Positions 19,337-27,842 of a DNA stretch of 64,000 nt are shown here, one piece after another. The stretch's first letter is position 1. Every line of letters starts with the position of its first letter. Source of the stretch: Acidaminococcus timonensis (GTDB taxonomy: Bacteria; Bacillota; Negativicutes; Acidaminococcales; Acidaminococcaceae); contig NZ_FNWH01000005.1 of the NCBI RefSeq assembly GCF_900106585.1, positions 1 through 64,000 on the forward strand. Direction: 5' to 3'. A model generated the notes under the pieces. That model searched no databases, had not been told where the DNA came from, and worked only from the letters and a program-made list of their open reading frames with translations. Position numbers and translations under genes: made by a program.

Positions 19337-20281
19337 TCAGGAAATGAATTGCAGCGGTTTGGGCAGCAGAATGATGGACAGCGGCGAATCCACCACTGCA
19401 TCCCCGTCCAGTTCGGCCGCAAACTTCTTCACATTGCAGCGGATATCCACCTGGGTAGCCGGATAGATTTCCACGCTTTTGTCCAGGTTCAGCATATCAG
19501 CCGCGATCAGGGCCGTATATCGCAAAAAGTCCACGCAGCGTCCCTTTGTGAACAGGCACACATGCATGGTGGGTTTCGACAGGGACCCTCCGTTGACCAG
19601 AGAGAACCGCCCCGCATAATAGCGGCTCTTGGTCACGATGACGGAACTGGCCTGATGCCAGGTTCCGTCGTCGTTGATCATGACCTGGAAGCGATACTTC
19701 CAGTTGTGGAGCAGCATTTCGTTGCCCAGCACCCGGCCGCTCTGGCGCACATAGGCCAGGGTGGAAAGGTACTTCTTTTCCCTGGGTGTCACCTGCTTCA
19801 CCACCATGGAATCCACGCCAATCCCGGCCACGGTAAGGAAAATCCTGTCGTTGGCCTTTCCCAGGCACACCGGGGTGGTGACGCCCTTGGAGACCCGGTA
19901 CATCCAGTTGTGCACATCGGTCTTCTGCATCAGTTCCTTGGCTACCAGGTTCACGGTACCAGCTGGATAGATGCTGATGTAGGGCCAGTAATCCTTGTCC
20001 ACACATTCTTCCACCAGGGTCCGCAGGGTACCGTCGCCCCCGGCCACGATCACCCACTGGATCTTCTCCTCGCAGATTTTCTTCCCGGCGGCCTGGGTCT
20101 CCCCAAAGGTCCCCACTGTGACGTACTGGAACCGTTCCGGTCCGTACATCCGCATCAGCTGCCGGGCAATGCTTTCCACATTGCTGTGGATCCCGCTGAA
20201 GAAATTCTGTTTCCCAGAATTTCGATTGTGGATCAGCAGCACTTTCTGGAACGCTTCAATATCGACTTTATGACGCAGCAT
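19337..20281 (-). CDS. Diacylglycerol kinase-family lipid kinase
   Basis: 314 aa DagK/YegS-type catalytic fold. The nucleotide loop is VIVAGGDGTLRTLVEE and the C-terminal half is the beta-rich domain of the family. Expected to phosphorylate a lipid such as diacylglycerol. Directly upstream of the LtaS/EptA-like gene; phosphoglycerol transfer releases diacylglycerol, so recycling is a sensible inferred link. Confidence 0.85.
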   Translation of the reverse strand: MLRHKVDIEAFQKVLLIHNRNSGKQNFFSGIHSNVESIARQLMRMYGPERFQYVTVGTFGETQAAGKKICEEKIQWVIVAGGDGTLRTLVEECVDKDYWPYISIYPAGTVNLVAKELMQKTDVHNWMYRVSKGVTTPVCLGKANDRIFLTVAGIGVDSMVVKQVTPREKKYLSTLAYVRQSGRVLGNEMLLHNWKYRFQVMINDDGTWHQASSVIVTKSRYYAGRFSLVNGGSLSKPTMHVCLFTKGRCVDFLRYTALIAADMLNLDKSVEIYPATQVDIRCNVKKFAAELDGDAVVDSPLSIILLPKPLQFIS

Positions 20282-20301
20282 CTTGATCCCCTACTTTTTC
20301 T

Positions 20302-20700
20302 TCATTCTACGTAAATCCATTTTTTCCTGGAAAAATAGTTCCAGATGGTCACAAGGGCCGAAGCGATGATCTTGGAAACCATCACCGGCAGGCCCATTCC
20401 GCCTACGAAAATCCGCATGAGCAGCACGTTGAACAGAAGGCCCAGGGTGGAAACCACCAGCACCAGGGAAAATTCTTTCTTTCTGCTGTACCGGACTCCG
20501 CTGGTGAACACCCAGATGTTGGTAGCGATATAATGACACACTGTAGAGCACAGGTAGGCGGCCGCTGTAGCCACCAGGTAGTTCCAGCCCCAGCGCAGGT
20601 TGAACAGGTATACCAGGCTCCATTCAAACAAAGCAGCCGTGCCCCCGATGATCAGATAGCAGAGGACACGGACTTTTTCATTGGACGATTTGTGCAGCAT
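20302..20700 (-). CDS. GtrA-like membrane protein
   Basis: 132 aa, four membrane helices, GtrA/DPMS family (YLIIGGTAALFEWSLVYLF near the N-terminus, ALVTIWNYFSRKKWIY at the C-terminus). Family members are thought to flip or carry polyprenyl-linked sugars. Lies between recR/bofA-like and lipid-modifying genes, consistent with envelope glycan work. Confidence 0.85.
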   Translation of the reverse strand: MLHKSSNEKVRVLCYLIIGGTAALFEWSLVYLFNLRWGWNYLVATAAAYLCSTVCHYIATNIWVFTSGVRYSRKKEFSLVLVVSTLGLLFNVLLMRIFVGGMGLPVMVSKIIASALVTIWNYFSRKKWIYVE

Positions 20701-20704
20701 GGCA

Positions 20705-20947
20705 TCAGCCCATGACCTGCATCAGCAGCATGACGATGACACCGGGGACGCCAAAGAACCCGGCCACCAGTGCCGAGATGAAATGGATGGGGATGGTCAC
20801 CCCGAAGATTCCGCCCACCAGATTGAACAGCCACAGCAGGATGACTCCGCAGATGCCATTCCACAGCAGTTTCAGCGACAGAGAGAACATATTGATGACG
20901 AAGAACAGCACAACGAGCGCTGCCCCCGCCGCAAGCCACATTTCCAT
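20705..20947 (-). CDS. BofA-like (pro-sigma-K processing inhibitor family) protein
   Basis: 80 aa, two to three hydrophobic segments, ending FFGVPGVIVMLLMQVMG, the characteristic BofA-family tail. BofA holds back sigma-K processing in spore formers. It lies right after recR, the same neighbourhood as in many Firmicutes. A non-sporulating amino-acid fermenter would have no obvious use for it. Confidence 0.8.
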   Translation of the reverse strand: MEMWLAAGAALVVLFFVINMFSLSLKLLWNGICGVILLWLFNLVGGIFGVTIPIHFISALVAGFFGVPGVIVMLLMQVMG

Positions 20948-20963
20948 GGTTACGACCTGCCTT

Positions 20964-21560
20964 TCAGATTTCTCGCCGGTTTTCCAGCGCTTTATACAAA
21001 GTCAGTTCATCGGCATACTCCAGGTCCCCACCGACAGGCAGACCATGGGCGATGCGGCTGACCTTGATGCCGGTGGGACGGATCAGCCCGGCCAGGTAAT
21101 TGGCCGTGGCCTCCCCCTCCACATCGGAATTGGTGGCGATGATCACTTCTTTGATGGTGCCCTTCTGGAGCCGCAGCAGCAGTTCCCGGATCTTCAGCTG
21201 GTCGGGCCCCACTCCATCCAGGGGCGAAAGCACCCCGTGGAGCACGTGGTACAGGCCCTGGTACCCACGGGTCCGCTCCATGGCGGCCACGTCCTGGGGC
21301 TGTTCCACCACGCACACCAGGCTCCGGTCCCGGGTCTCATCCTGGCAGATCTCGCACAGGTCCCCTTCGCACAGATCGAAGCACTGGCGGCAGAGATGGA
21401 CCTTGTCCTTTACGTCCAGCAGGGACTGGGCCAGGGCTTCCACATCCTCCCGTTTCATATCCAGCACATGGTACGCCAGCCGCAGCGCACTCTTGCTGCC
21501 GATGCCCGGCAGTTTGCGCAGCTGTTCATGGAGCCGTGCCAGGGGTTTTACCATTCGCAT
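20964..21560 (-). CDS. recR: Recombination protein RecR
   Basis: 198 aa, standard length. N-terminal HhH (LRKLPGIGSKSALRLAYH), four-Cys zinc finger (CRQCFDLCEGDLCEICQD), and Toprim domain (VVEQPQDVAAMERT; ATNSDVEGEATA). Works with RecFO in gap repair. The dnaX-ybaB-recR order is widely conserved. Confidence 0.97.
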   Translation of the reverse strand: MRMVKPLARLHEQLRKLPGIGSKSALRLAYHVLDMKREDVEALAQSLLDVKDKVHLCRQCFDLCEGDLCEICQDETRDRSLVCVVEQPQDVAAMERTRGYQGLYHVLHGVLSPLDGVGPDQLKIRELLLRLQKGTIKEVIIATNSDVEGEATANYLAGLIRPTGIKVSRIAHGLPVGGDLEYADELTLYKALENRREI

Positions 21561-21572
21561 GATAAAACCGGA

Positions 21573-21905
21573 TCAAAACATCCCGGGGAGTTTCAGCCCG
21601 CCAGTGACCTTGCCCAGTTCGCTTTCCGTCATGTCATCCACTTTCTTCATGGCATCATTGACAGCGGTCACAATCAGGTCCTGGAGCATTTCCACATCGT
21701 CCGGATCCACGGCATCGGGAGAAATGGTGAGTTTCAGCAGATTTTTGTTGCCGTTCACCACCACTTTGACAGCTTCACCACCGGCAGTGCCTTCCACTTC
21801 CCGTTCTTTCAGTTCTTCCTGCAGTTTGCTCATCTGGCTCTGCATCTTCTGGACTTTCTTCAACATGCCCTGCATGCCATTCATTGCCATTCCGCCTTTA
21901 AACAT
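21573..21905 (-). CDS. ybaB: YbaB/EbfC-family nucleoid-associated protein
   Basis: 110 aa. MQGMLKKVQKMQSQMSKLQE helix, central VKVVVNGNKNLLKLTI strands, and DLIVTAVNDAMKKVDDMTES. Start at the ATG giving MFKGGMAMNG because GGAGG lies 7 bp upstream; a longer frame would overlap dnaX. DNA-binding dimer encoded between dnaX and recR. Confidence 0.94.
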   Translation of the reverse strand: MFKGGMAMNGMQGMLKKVQKMQSQMSKLQEELKEREVEGTAGGEAVKVVVNGNKNLLKLTISPDAVDPDDVEMLQDLIVTAVNDAMKKVDDMTESELGKVTGGLKLPGMF

Positions 21906-21936
21906 TTCATTTCCTCCTACATATCCACTCAGGGAT

Positions 21937-23916
21937 TTATTCTTTATACACTTCACCGCCAAAGACCTGTATGGCCTTTTTCACTCCGTCCGGGAGTTCC
22001 GAAGGTTTCACAGGGGTGGCGGGGATTGCTGATTGCGCAGCCTCCCGGGCCGTGGGAGGCGTGGTAACGGCCCCAGGGGCCGGTGCCGATTGTGGAGAAT
22101 TCTCCGGGGCCTCCGGTTCCGGAGGCAGGGGTGCTGTTTCCGGTGCCGGGGAAGCCGGAATCGGATCAGAGGCCTGCGGTACCGGTGCGGAGGCAGGACC
22201 TGCGGCCGGCTTGTTCAACGTGATTTCTCCCTCCGACTGGATGACTTCCAGCCTGAGAGCCTGGCCCGTGGCTTCCTTCAGGATTTCCTGGATCAAATTC
22301 TTAAAGGAAGGTTCCTCCATCTTTTCCTTGCCGAAATCGGTGCTTACGGTAAGGAGCAGGGTCTGTCCCTGAAAGTCAGCCACTTTGGCCATTTCCGCAT
22401 AGATCATGAACGTCCGTTTCCGGCGCCGCTTCAGGCCCTGGAGCACCAGCTGCCACAGCTGCTGGGCCTGGGCCCGTCCGCTGCCGTTGAACTGCACCTC
22501 CTCCGGAGCCCGGGAGGGAACCGCCGACACAGGACCCACAGGGGCGACCGGTGCTGCAGAGGTTCCTTCCGGAGCGGCAACCGCCGGAACTGCCGGACGT
22601 TCCGCCTGCTGGGCCGCCGCCATTTTTGCGAATACCTGCCGGGCCCGGGGTCTGCTGACCGACTGAGTCGCTGCAGGTGCAGGAACCGGCGGTACCGGCG
22701 TGGCCGAGGCCGGGGCTGCATCCACAGATGCCGTCACCGCCGGACGGACCGGTGCCGCCGGGATGCCCCCCGCAGTCAGGGCCGCCACCTGCTGTTCCAG
22801 GGTCTCGATCCGGGCCAGAAGGGCCGCCTCCGAATTTCCCCGTTCTTTGCACAGATCGAACAGGCACAGTTCCCCTACGATCTTCTTCCGCAGGGAATAC
22901 CGGCTTTCCTTCACTGCCTCATGGATCCGTTCCACATGGGCCACGATCTGGTCCCTGGTAAAAAGGCCTGCCGCCTGCTCCAGGGCTTCCCGGGTATCGG
23001 TTAGGTAGATTTCCTGGTATTCCCTGTCTGCCTGAAACAGCAGCAGAGCCCGGAAGTATTCCATCAGCTCCGCCAGGATCTGTTCCATCTCCCTGCCCTG
23101 TTCCAGCAACTGGTTCAGGGAATCCAGAGCCCCGGAAAGGTCCCGCCGGCCGATCTGGGTGACCAGCTGACGCAGCTTTTCCCGGCCCACCAGGCCCAAT
23201 ACCTGACGGACGGTCTCTTCCGTCACCGGGCTGGCCATCACGCTGCACTGATCCAAGAGGCTCAGGGCATCCCTCAGCCCCCCATCAGCCTGGATGGCCA
23301 TCAGGCGCAGGGCCTGGGGAGTTGCCTCGATGTGGCTGCCTGCCGCCACTCTGGCCAGGTGCCGGGCAATTTCGTCCACCGTGGCCCGATGGAAATCGAA
23401 CCGCTGGCAGCGGGACAGGATGGTGTTCAGGATCTTCTGGGGCTCGGTGGTGGCCAGGATGAACACCACATGGTCCGGCGGTTCCTCCAGGGTTTTCAGC
23501 AGCGCATTGAAGGCATCGGTGGTGATCATGTGCACTTCGTCGATGATGTAGACCTTGTACCGGCTGGACACAGGCGCAAAGTACACCTGCTCCCGCAGTT
23601 TCCGGATCTCGTCAATGCCCCGGTTGGAAGCGGCATCGATTTCCACCACGTCACTGGAGGTTCCTTCTGTGATTTCCCGACAGTTGGTACAGTGGTTGCA
23701 GGGATGGGCTGTAGGGCCCTTCTCGCAGTTCAGGGCTTTGGCCAGGATCCGGGCGGTACTGGTCTTGCCGGTACCCCGGGGCCCGGCAAACAGATAGGCA
23801 TGGGAAATCCGGCCCGTTTCCAGCGCATTGGTCAGGGCCTTCTTGATGGGTTCCTGTCCCACCAGGTCGTCGAAATCCTGGGGACGCCAGGTACGGTACA
23901 ATGCTACGTATGCCAT
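21937..23916 (-). CDS. dnaX: DNA polymerase III gamma/tau subunit
   Basis: 659 aa clamp-loader ATPase. Walker A GPRGTGKTSTARIL, zinc site CNHCTNC, DEVHMITTDAFNALLKTLEE, and sensor LSRCQRFDFHR, followed by a long Pro/Ala-rich linker and a C-terminal tau-like domain. Start placed at MAYVALYRTWRP, since the ATG 9 bp upstream directly abuts its AAAGG. No classic slippery AAAAAAG is seen at the usual position, so no gamma frameshift product is claimed. Confidence 0.95.
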   Translation of the reverse strand: MAYVALYRTWRPQDFDDLVGQEPIKKALTNALETGRISHAYLFAGPRGTGKTSTARILAKALNCEKGPTAHPCNHCTNCREITEGTSSDVVEIDAASNRGIDEIRKLREQVYFAPVSSRYKVYIIDEVHMITTDAFNALLKTLEEPPDHVVFILATTEPQKILNTILSRCQRFDFHRATVDEIARHLARVAAGSHIEATPQALRLMAIQADGGLRDALSLLDQCSVMASPVTEETVRQVLGLVGREKLRQLVTQIGRRDLSGALDSLNQLLEQGREMEQILAELMEYFRALLLFQADREYQEIYLTDTREALEQAAGLFTRDQIVAHVERIHEAVKESRYSLRKKIVGELCLFDLCKERGNSEAALLARIETLEQQVAALTAGGIPAAPVRPAVTASVDAAPASATPVPPVPAPAATQSVSRPRARQVFAKMAAAQQAERPAVPAVAAPEGTSAAPVAPVGPVSAVPSRAPEEVQFNGSGRAQAQQLWQLVLQGLKRRRKRTFMIYAEMAKVADFQGQTLLLTVSTDFGKEKMEEPSFKNLIQEILKEATGQALRLEVIQSEGEITLNKPAAGPASAPVPQASDPIPASPAPETAPLPPEPEAPENSPQSAPAPGAVTTPPTAREAAQSAIPATPVKPSELPDGVKKAIQVFGGEVYKE

Positions 23917-24008
23917 GTCTCCCATCCTTTCTGTAGTGCTACTTTGCTATTATACCTTTTTTCCAGCAGGGACTTCAACTAGATTCTTGTTTTTTTCAAA
24001 AAAATACC

Positions 24009-24037
24009 TTGACAAGGGAGGGTAAATTCGTTATACT
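24009..24037 (+). promoter_or_regulatory. Consensus promoter for tRNA-Ser and SRP RNA
   Basis: TTGACA, 17-bp spacer, TATACT, ending about 65 bp before the tRNA. No further promoter or terminator is evident between tRNA and ffs, so they are probably co-transcribed. Confidence 0.8.
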
Positions 24038-24102
24038 GTAACTCGTGATTGTCGTGATTGCAATCATAAAAACTGAATAGCTGTCAATCAGCAATTCAAC
24101 CT

Positions 24103-24192
24103 GGAGAGTTGTCCGAGTGGTTGAAGGAGCACGCCTGGAAAGCGTGTATACGGGAAACCGTATCGAGGGTTCGAATCCCTCACTCTCCGCCA
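24103..24192 (+). tRNA. tRNA-Ser(GGA)
   Basis: 90 nt with long variable arm. Acceptor GGAGAGT pairs with ACTCTCC; the anticodon loop contains GGA flanked by CT and AA; T-arm GGGTTCGAATCCC; CCA is encoded. Confidence 0.96.
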
Positions 24193-24232
24193 TTTTTTAG
24201 TCCATCAGCCGCATTCTGCGGCTTTTATTTTT

Positions 24233-24357
24233 CCGGCGGACTGCAAGAGTGGGTCCTGCGCAATGGAGGCCTGTGAATCTTGTCAGGTCCGGAAGGAAGC
24301 AGCAATAAGCGGATACCCCCATGTGCCGCAGGGGTGCCTGCCCTTGCAGCCCGCCGG
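24233..24357 (+). ncRNA. ffs: Signal recognition particle RNA, small bacterial type
   Basis: About 125 nt. Terminal helix CCGGCGG with CCGCCGG; conserved apical part GTCAGGTCCGGAAGGAAGCA and AGCGGATACCCCC. No Alu domain, so the short 4.5S-like form rather than the long Bacillus form. It binds Ffh for membrane targeting. Confidence 0.96.
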
Positions 24358-24370
24358 GAAAATAAAGGAA

Positions 24371-24402
24371 ATAGGCTGTCGCATTTGCGACAGCCTATTT
24401 TT
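24371..24402 (+). terminator. Terminator after SRP RNA
   Basis: ATAGGCTGTCGC, ATTT loop, GCGACAGCCTAT and TTTTTG. Also faces the convergent FAD-oxidase gene. Confidence 0.85.
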
Positions 24403-24432
24403 GTTGGCCAAAAGGCCACGTCCCTTCCCTTT

Positions 24433-25836
24433 TCAGTAGACCGCCAGTACCTTTCCCGGGTTCAGGATGTCCTGAGGGTCCAGGGCCTGTTTGATGGTCT
24501 GCATCATGTAGAGTTCGCCCGGGTCAGCCAGGGCGGCCAGCTGTTTCACTTTCTTGGCACCGATACCGTGTTCCCCACTGAGCCTGCCACCCATGGCATA
24601 TACATATCCATAGGCTTTGGCGTGGAAGGCATCCAGGGCCTGTTCCCATGCTTCGTCGCTCAGGTCCCCTTTTAAAATGGAAAAATGCAGGTTGCCATCA
24701 CCGGCATGGGCCAGGGTGAAAACCCGGAACGGATACTTCCGGGCTTCCCGGGAAAGTTGACTGATGGTCCGGGCAATTTTGTCCAGGGGAACCACGAAAT
24801 CATCGCTGGTCATGACCCTGCTCAATACCCGGGTGGATTCCAGGCAATTCTTCCGCAGGGTCCACACCCGGTCATCCGCCATCCCCACCTCCACAGCTCC
24901 ATGGCTGCGGCACAGTTCATCCAGCTTCAGCAGCTTCCGGTCCAACTCTTCTTCATCAAAGGTTTCCAGGGTCAGGATCACATAGGAACCGTCCTCGTAA
25001 TGGCCCAGATCCAGTTTGGAATACTCACTGGAGGCACGCACAAAGGCATTGTCCATGAATTCCACGCTGGTGGGATCGAGACCTTCCCGCAGAAGCACCG
25101 GAACAATGCCTGTGGCCTTGTCCTGGTCCGTGAAGATGGCCAGTACATCGGCTTTACAGGGAGCCTGGGGCAGCAGCTTCAGCGTCACTTCCGTGATGAT
25201 CCCCAGGGTCCCTTCGCTGCCGATCACCAGCTGGTCCAGGCAGTACCCTGTGGAGTTTTTCTTGCAGCGGGTCCCCAGGTGGGCAATCTGCCCGTTGGGC
25301 AGTACCACTTCGATGGCATGGACCTGGTTGCGGGTGGTCCCGTATCGCACCGCCTTATCACCGCCGGCATTGGTGGCCAGGTTGCCTCCGATCAGGCAGC
25401 TGTCGGCACTGCAGGGATCCCCGGCATAGAACAGGCCTTTTTCTCGGGCGGCCTGCTGCACATCTCCGGTACGGGCACCGGCCTGGGCCCGCAGGTACAT
25501 CCCTTCCGGACTCACTTCCAGGATCTTATCCAGCCGTTCCATAAGCAGCACCAGACCGCCGCACACGGGGATGGCCCCATCGGACACACTGGTACCGCCG
25601 CTGCGGGGCGTCACCGGAAAATGTTCTGCATTGGCCAGTTTCATGATGGAAGCGATTTCTTCTGTGGAAGCCGGTGCCACCACTGCCTCCGGCCGGTGGA
25701 ATTTCCGGGGATCCGTTTCCTCGTCGGTCTTGTACTGTTCCAGATGGTCCTCATCGGTCCAAACGAACTTTTCACCCACGATCGCCTTCAACTTTTCTGC
25801 GATTCCTTCGGTGATGGGCTGATACGTTTTCATCAT
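24433..25836 (-). CDS. FAD-linked oxidase (GlcD-type 2-hydroxyacid dehydrogenase)
   Basis: 467 aa: FAD-binding type-4 domain (VTPRSGGTSVSDGAIPVCGG; GGNLATNAGGDKAVRYG) and the C-terminal domain with HAGDGNLHFSI and MGGRLSGEHGIGAKK. Family members oxidise glycolate, D-lactate or D-2-hydroxyglutarate; the substrate here is not determined, though 2-hydroxyglutarate is an intermediate of glutamate fermentation. The start is one of two adjacent ATG codons behind AAAGGTAGG. No iron-sulfur partner gene is adjacent. Confidence 0.87.
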   Translation of the reverse strand: MMKTYQPITEGIAEKLKAIVGEKFVWTDEDHLEQYKTDEETDPRKFHRPEAVVAPASTEEIASIMKLANAEHFPVTPRSGGTSVSDGAIPVCGGLVLLMERLDKILEVSPEGMYLRAQAGARTGDVQQAAREKGLFYAGDPCSADSCLIGGNLATNAGGDKAVRYGTTRNQVHAIEVVLPNGQIAHLGTRCKKNSTGYCLDQLVIGSEGTLGIITEVTLKLLPQAPCKADVLAIFTDQDKATGIVPVLLREGLDPTSVEFMDNAFVRASSEYSKLDLGHYEDGSYVILTLETFDEEELDRKLLKLDELCRSHGAVEVGMADDRVWTLRKNCLESTRVLSRVMTSDDFVVPLDKIARTISQLSREARKYPFRVFTLAHAGDGNLHFSILKGDLSDEAWEQALDAFHAKAYGYVYAMGGRLSGEHGIGAKKVKQLAALADPGELYMMQTIKQALDPQDILNPGKVLAVY

Positions 25837-25887
25837 CTTTCCTACCTTTCTACTGAAAAAAGCCATGAAAAATACCAGCAATGCAGG

Positions 25888-25997
25888 CGGTATTTCTCAC
25901 GGCTCCTTTACTTTTGCCAGCCATGCTGGCTTCCTTTCGCTAGTGACCAGTGGCCAGTGACTAGTGACGGTTGGTGAAAATCCATTTTCACCAATCC
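25888..25997. repeat. Mosaic intergenic repeat with terminator-like hairpin
   Basis: Contains CCAGCCATGCTGG, TTCGCTAGTGACCAGTGGCC and further heptamers, then a hairpin GGTGAAAA/TTTTCACC (25974-25992) that can end the minus-strand tRNA-Ser transcript. Confidence 0.6.
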
Positions 25998-26001
25998 TAT
26001 A

Positions 26002-26090
26002 TGGCGGATGGGGAGGGATTCGAACCCTCGGTACCTTTTGGGCACACTTGATTTCGAGTCAAGCACCTTCAACCGCTCGGACACCCATCC
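26002..26090 (-). tRNA. tRNA-Ser(CGA)
   Basis: 89 nt including encoded CCA. On the minus strand it starts GGATGGGTGTCCGAG; the anticodon stem CTTGA/TCAAG encloses loop CTCGAAA (anticodon CGA), with a long variable arm and T-arm GGGTTCGAATCCC. Confidence 0.96.
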
Positions 26091-26115
26091 ATGAGATTTT
26101 TCTATTATACCATAT

Positions 26116-26586
26116 TTATCGTCTGGCTTTCAAAAAATCCCGCAAAATTTCCCGGCTTTCTTTTTCCCGTATCCCGGCCGTCACCTCCGTCCGGTGGTTC
26201 AGGGACGGATGGACGGGCAGGTTGAACTGGGAACCGCAGGCCCCGGCGGCACTGTCCCAGGCTCCGTACACCAGACGGCCGATCCGGGCGTTCCAGATGG
26301 CTCCGGCACACATAGGACAGGGTTCCAGGGTTACATACAAGGTACAGTCCGTGAGCCGCCAGCGTCCCAGTTTTTCACAGGCCCGGCGGATGGCCAGCAG
26401 TTCGGCATGGGCTGTGGCGTCCCGGTCCTGTTCCCGGCGGTTGTGGGCCCGGGCCACCACCTGCCCCTTCCGCACCAGCACGGCCCCCACGGGAATTTCT
26501 CCCTCCCGGGCCGCCTGCCGGGCCTCTTCCAGGGCCAGATCCATGAACATAAGGTCCTGGGTCGAAGCTACACCCGTTCCCATCAT
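26116..26586 (-). CDS. tadA: tRNA-specific adenosine deaminase
   Basis: 156 aa. Deaminase zinc motifs TAHAELLAIRRA (HAE) and TLEPCPMCAGAIWNARI (PCxxC). Makes inosine-34 in tRNA-Arg(ACG). The start ATGATG overlaps the metA stop (ATGA), implying coupling; the frame extends upstream but would lie inside metA. Typical length about 150-165 aa. Confidence 0.93.
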   Translation of the reverse strand: MMGTGVASTQDLMFMDLALEEARQAAREGEIPVGAVLVRKGQVVARAHNRREQDRDATAHAELLAIRRACEKLGRWRLTDCTLYVTLEPCPMCAGAIWNARIGRLVYGAWDSAAGACGSQFNLPVHPSLNHRTEVTAGIREKESREILRDFLKARR

Positions 26587-27506
26587 TCCTTCTTCGTCAG
26601 TTTGGTCAGATCGTACGGGGTATCCTGATACACCATGTTCAGCCAGTTCAGATAGAACAGATGGGCATAGCTGCACCACTTGAACAGAGGTTCCTGGGTG
26701 GTGTCATCGGTGGGATAGTAATGTTTGGGCAGAGCCGGATCCAGCCCCTTGTCCCGATCCCGCACGTATTCGTCCCGCAGGGTCATCCGGTCGTATTCGA
26801 AATGGCCCATGACAAACACCCGGCGCATATCTTCGGTGGCCACAATATTGATGCCATTTTCCACACTGCGGCTCAGCACCTGCAGCTGTGGGTTGCTGTC
26901 CACCATGGCATCGTCCACCTTGGTGTACCGGCTCTGGGGGATGAAATACCGGTCATCGAACCCCCGCAGCAGGGGATGGTTCCGCACGGTAAGCCCGTAG
27001 GGATAGATGCCGCACAGTTTCTGGGGCAGCATCACTTTGGGGATGTCGTAGTAGTAGTACAGGCCGGCCTGGGCGCCCCAACAGTAATGGAGGACGGAAT
27101 AAACATGGGTGCGGGCCCATTCCAGGTATTCCTCGATTTCGCCCCAGTATTCCACGTCCTCATACTCCAGCTTTTCCACCGGAGCTCCGGTGACAATCAG
27201 CCCATCGTAGTACTTGTCAGCCACATCCCTGAATTCCAGATAGGCAGATTCCAGGTAGGAGTTATCCGTATGGGTGCCCACCCGGGTCACCGGACGGCAG
27301 AAATCGATTTCCAGCTGCAGAGGGGTATTCCCCAAGAGGCGCAGCAGCTGCACTTCTGTCGGTTTCTTCAGTGGCATCAGGTTCAGGATCAGGATCTTCA
27401 GGGGACGGATATCCTGGGTCATGGCCCGGTCGTTATCGATGGTGACAATATTTTCCTCTCTCAGTTTTTCCTTGGCGGAAAGATGGGAATCGATCTTGAT
27501 TGGCAT
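26583..27506 (-). CDS. metA: Homoserine O-acyltransferase, probably acetyl-CoA dependent
   Basis: 307 aa. Acylates homoserine, the first dedicated methionine step. The catalytic Cys lies in HYCWGAQAGLYYYYDIPK and the His-Glu pair in MGHFEYD. At the acyl-donor selectivity position the sequence is TGAPVEKLE, with Glu as in Bacillus cereus MetA (acetyl-CoA) rather than Gly as in E. coli (succinyl-CoA). GAAGGAG 8 bp before ATG. Preceded by a methionine T-box. Confidence 0.94.
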   Translation of the reverse strand: MPIKIDSHLSAKEKLREENIVTIDNDRAMTQDIRPLKILILNLMPLKKPTEVQLLRLLGNTPLQLEIDFCRPVTRVGTHTDNSYLESAYLEFRDVADKYYDGLIVTGAPVEKLEYEDVEYWGEIEEYLEWARTHVYSVLHYCWGAQAGLYYYYDIPKVMLPQKLCGIYPYGLTVRNHPLLRGFDDRYFIPQSRYTKVDDAMVDSNPQLQVLSRSVENGINIVATEDMRRVFVMGHFEYDRMTLRDEYVRDRDKGLDPALPKHYYPTDDTTQEPLFKWCSYAHLFYLNWLNMVYQDTPYDLTKLTKKE

Positions 27507-27536
27507 ATGAATCACTCCTTCGTACAATACATAAAA

Positions 27537-27782
27537 AAAGCTTCCGTCCCTGCAGGGACGAAAGCATCGTGGTACCACCCGGCTTCGCCTGGCGAACCAG
27601 GCCTCTCGAGCACGCGAACCGCGTTCGGATGCTCCAGTGCTGTAACGGGCACACCCGGACGACCTACTTGGTTTCAATCATCTGCTCCAAGGCCATATTC
27701 CCTTCTTGGCCCGCTCTCCCTTTCACCGGTCGGAAGCTCTCTGTGCCGTGCGCCGAAGGTACTCTTCTTTTCATTGCAACAT
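27537..27782 (-). promoter_or_regulatory. T-box leader, methionine specifier, controlling metA
   Basis: On the minus strand: stem I with AGTACC and AGAGAG bulge sequences, a specifier region GAATATGGCCTTGGAGC presenting AUG, then the antiterminator T-box GGGTGGTACCACG, and a terminator (CGTCCCTGCAGGGACG, then GC and a T-run) ending about 30 bp before metA. Uncharged tRNA-Met would stabilise the antiterminator and switch on metA-tadA. The specifier assignment is by eye; the T-box itself is clear. Confidence 0.9.
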
Positions 27783-27800
27783 TGATTTGAAATTAGTCTC

Positions 27801-27829
27801 ACTGTAACACAGAAACAGGACTTCGTCAA
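27801..27829 (-). promoter_or_regulatory. Promoter of the T-box/metA transcript
   Basis: Minus strand TTGACG, 17-bp spacer, TACAGT, just upstream of T-box stem I. Confidence 0.7.
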
Positions 27830-27842
27830 GGGGTCCCCCCTC

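Noticed and set aside
21937-23916. Programmed frameshift in dnaX
   Set aside because: No A-AAA-AAG slippery run in the central part of the gene; a GTGAAAAAGG run near the 3' end is too late to give a gamma form.
24225-24419. Small minus-strand ORF over the SRP RNA
   Set aside because: It lies wholly within the structured RNA gene and its terminator and has no ribosome site.
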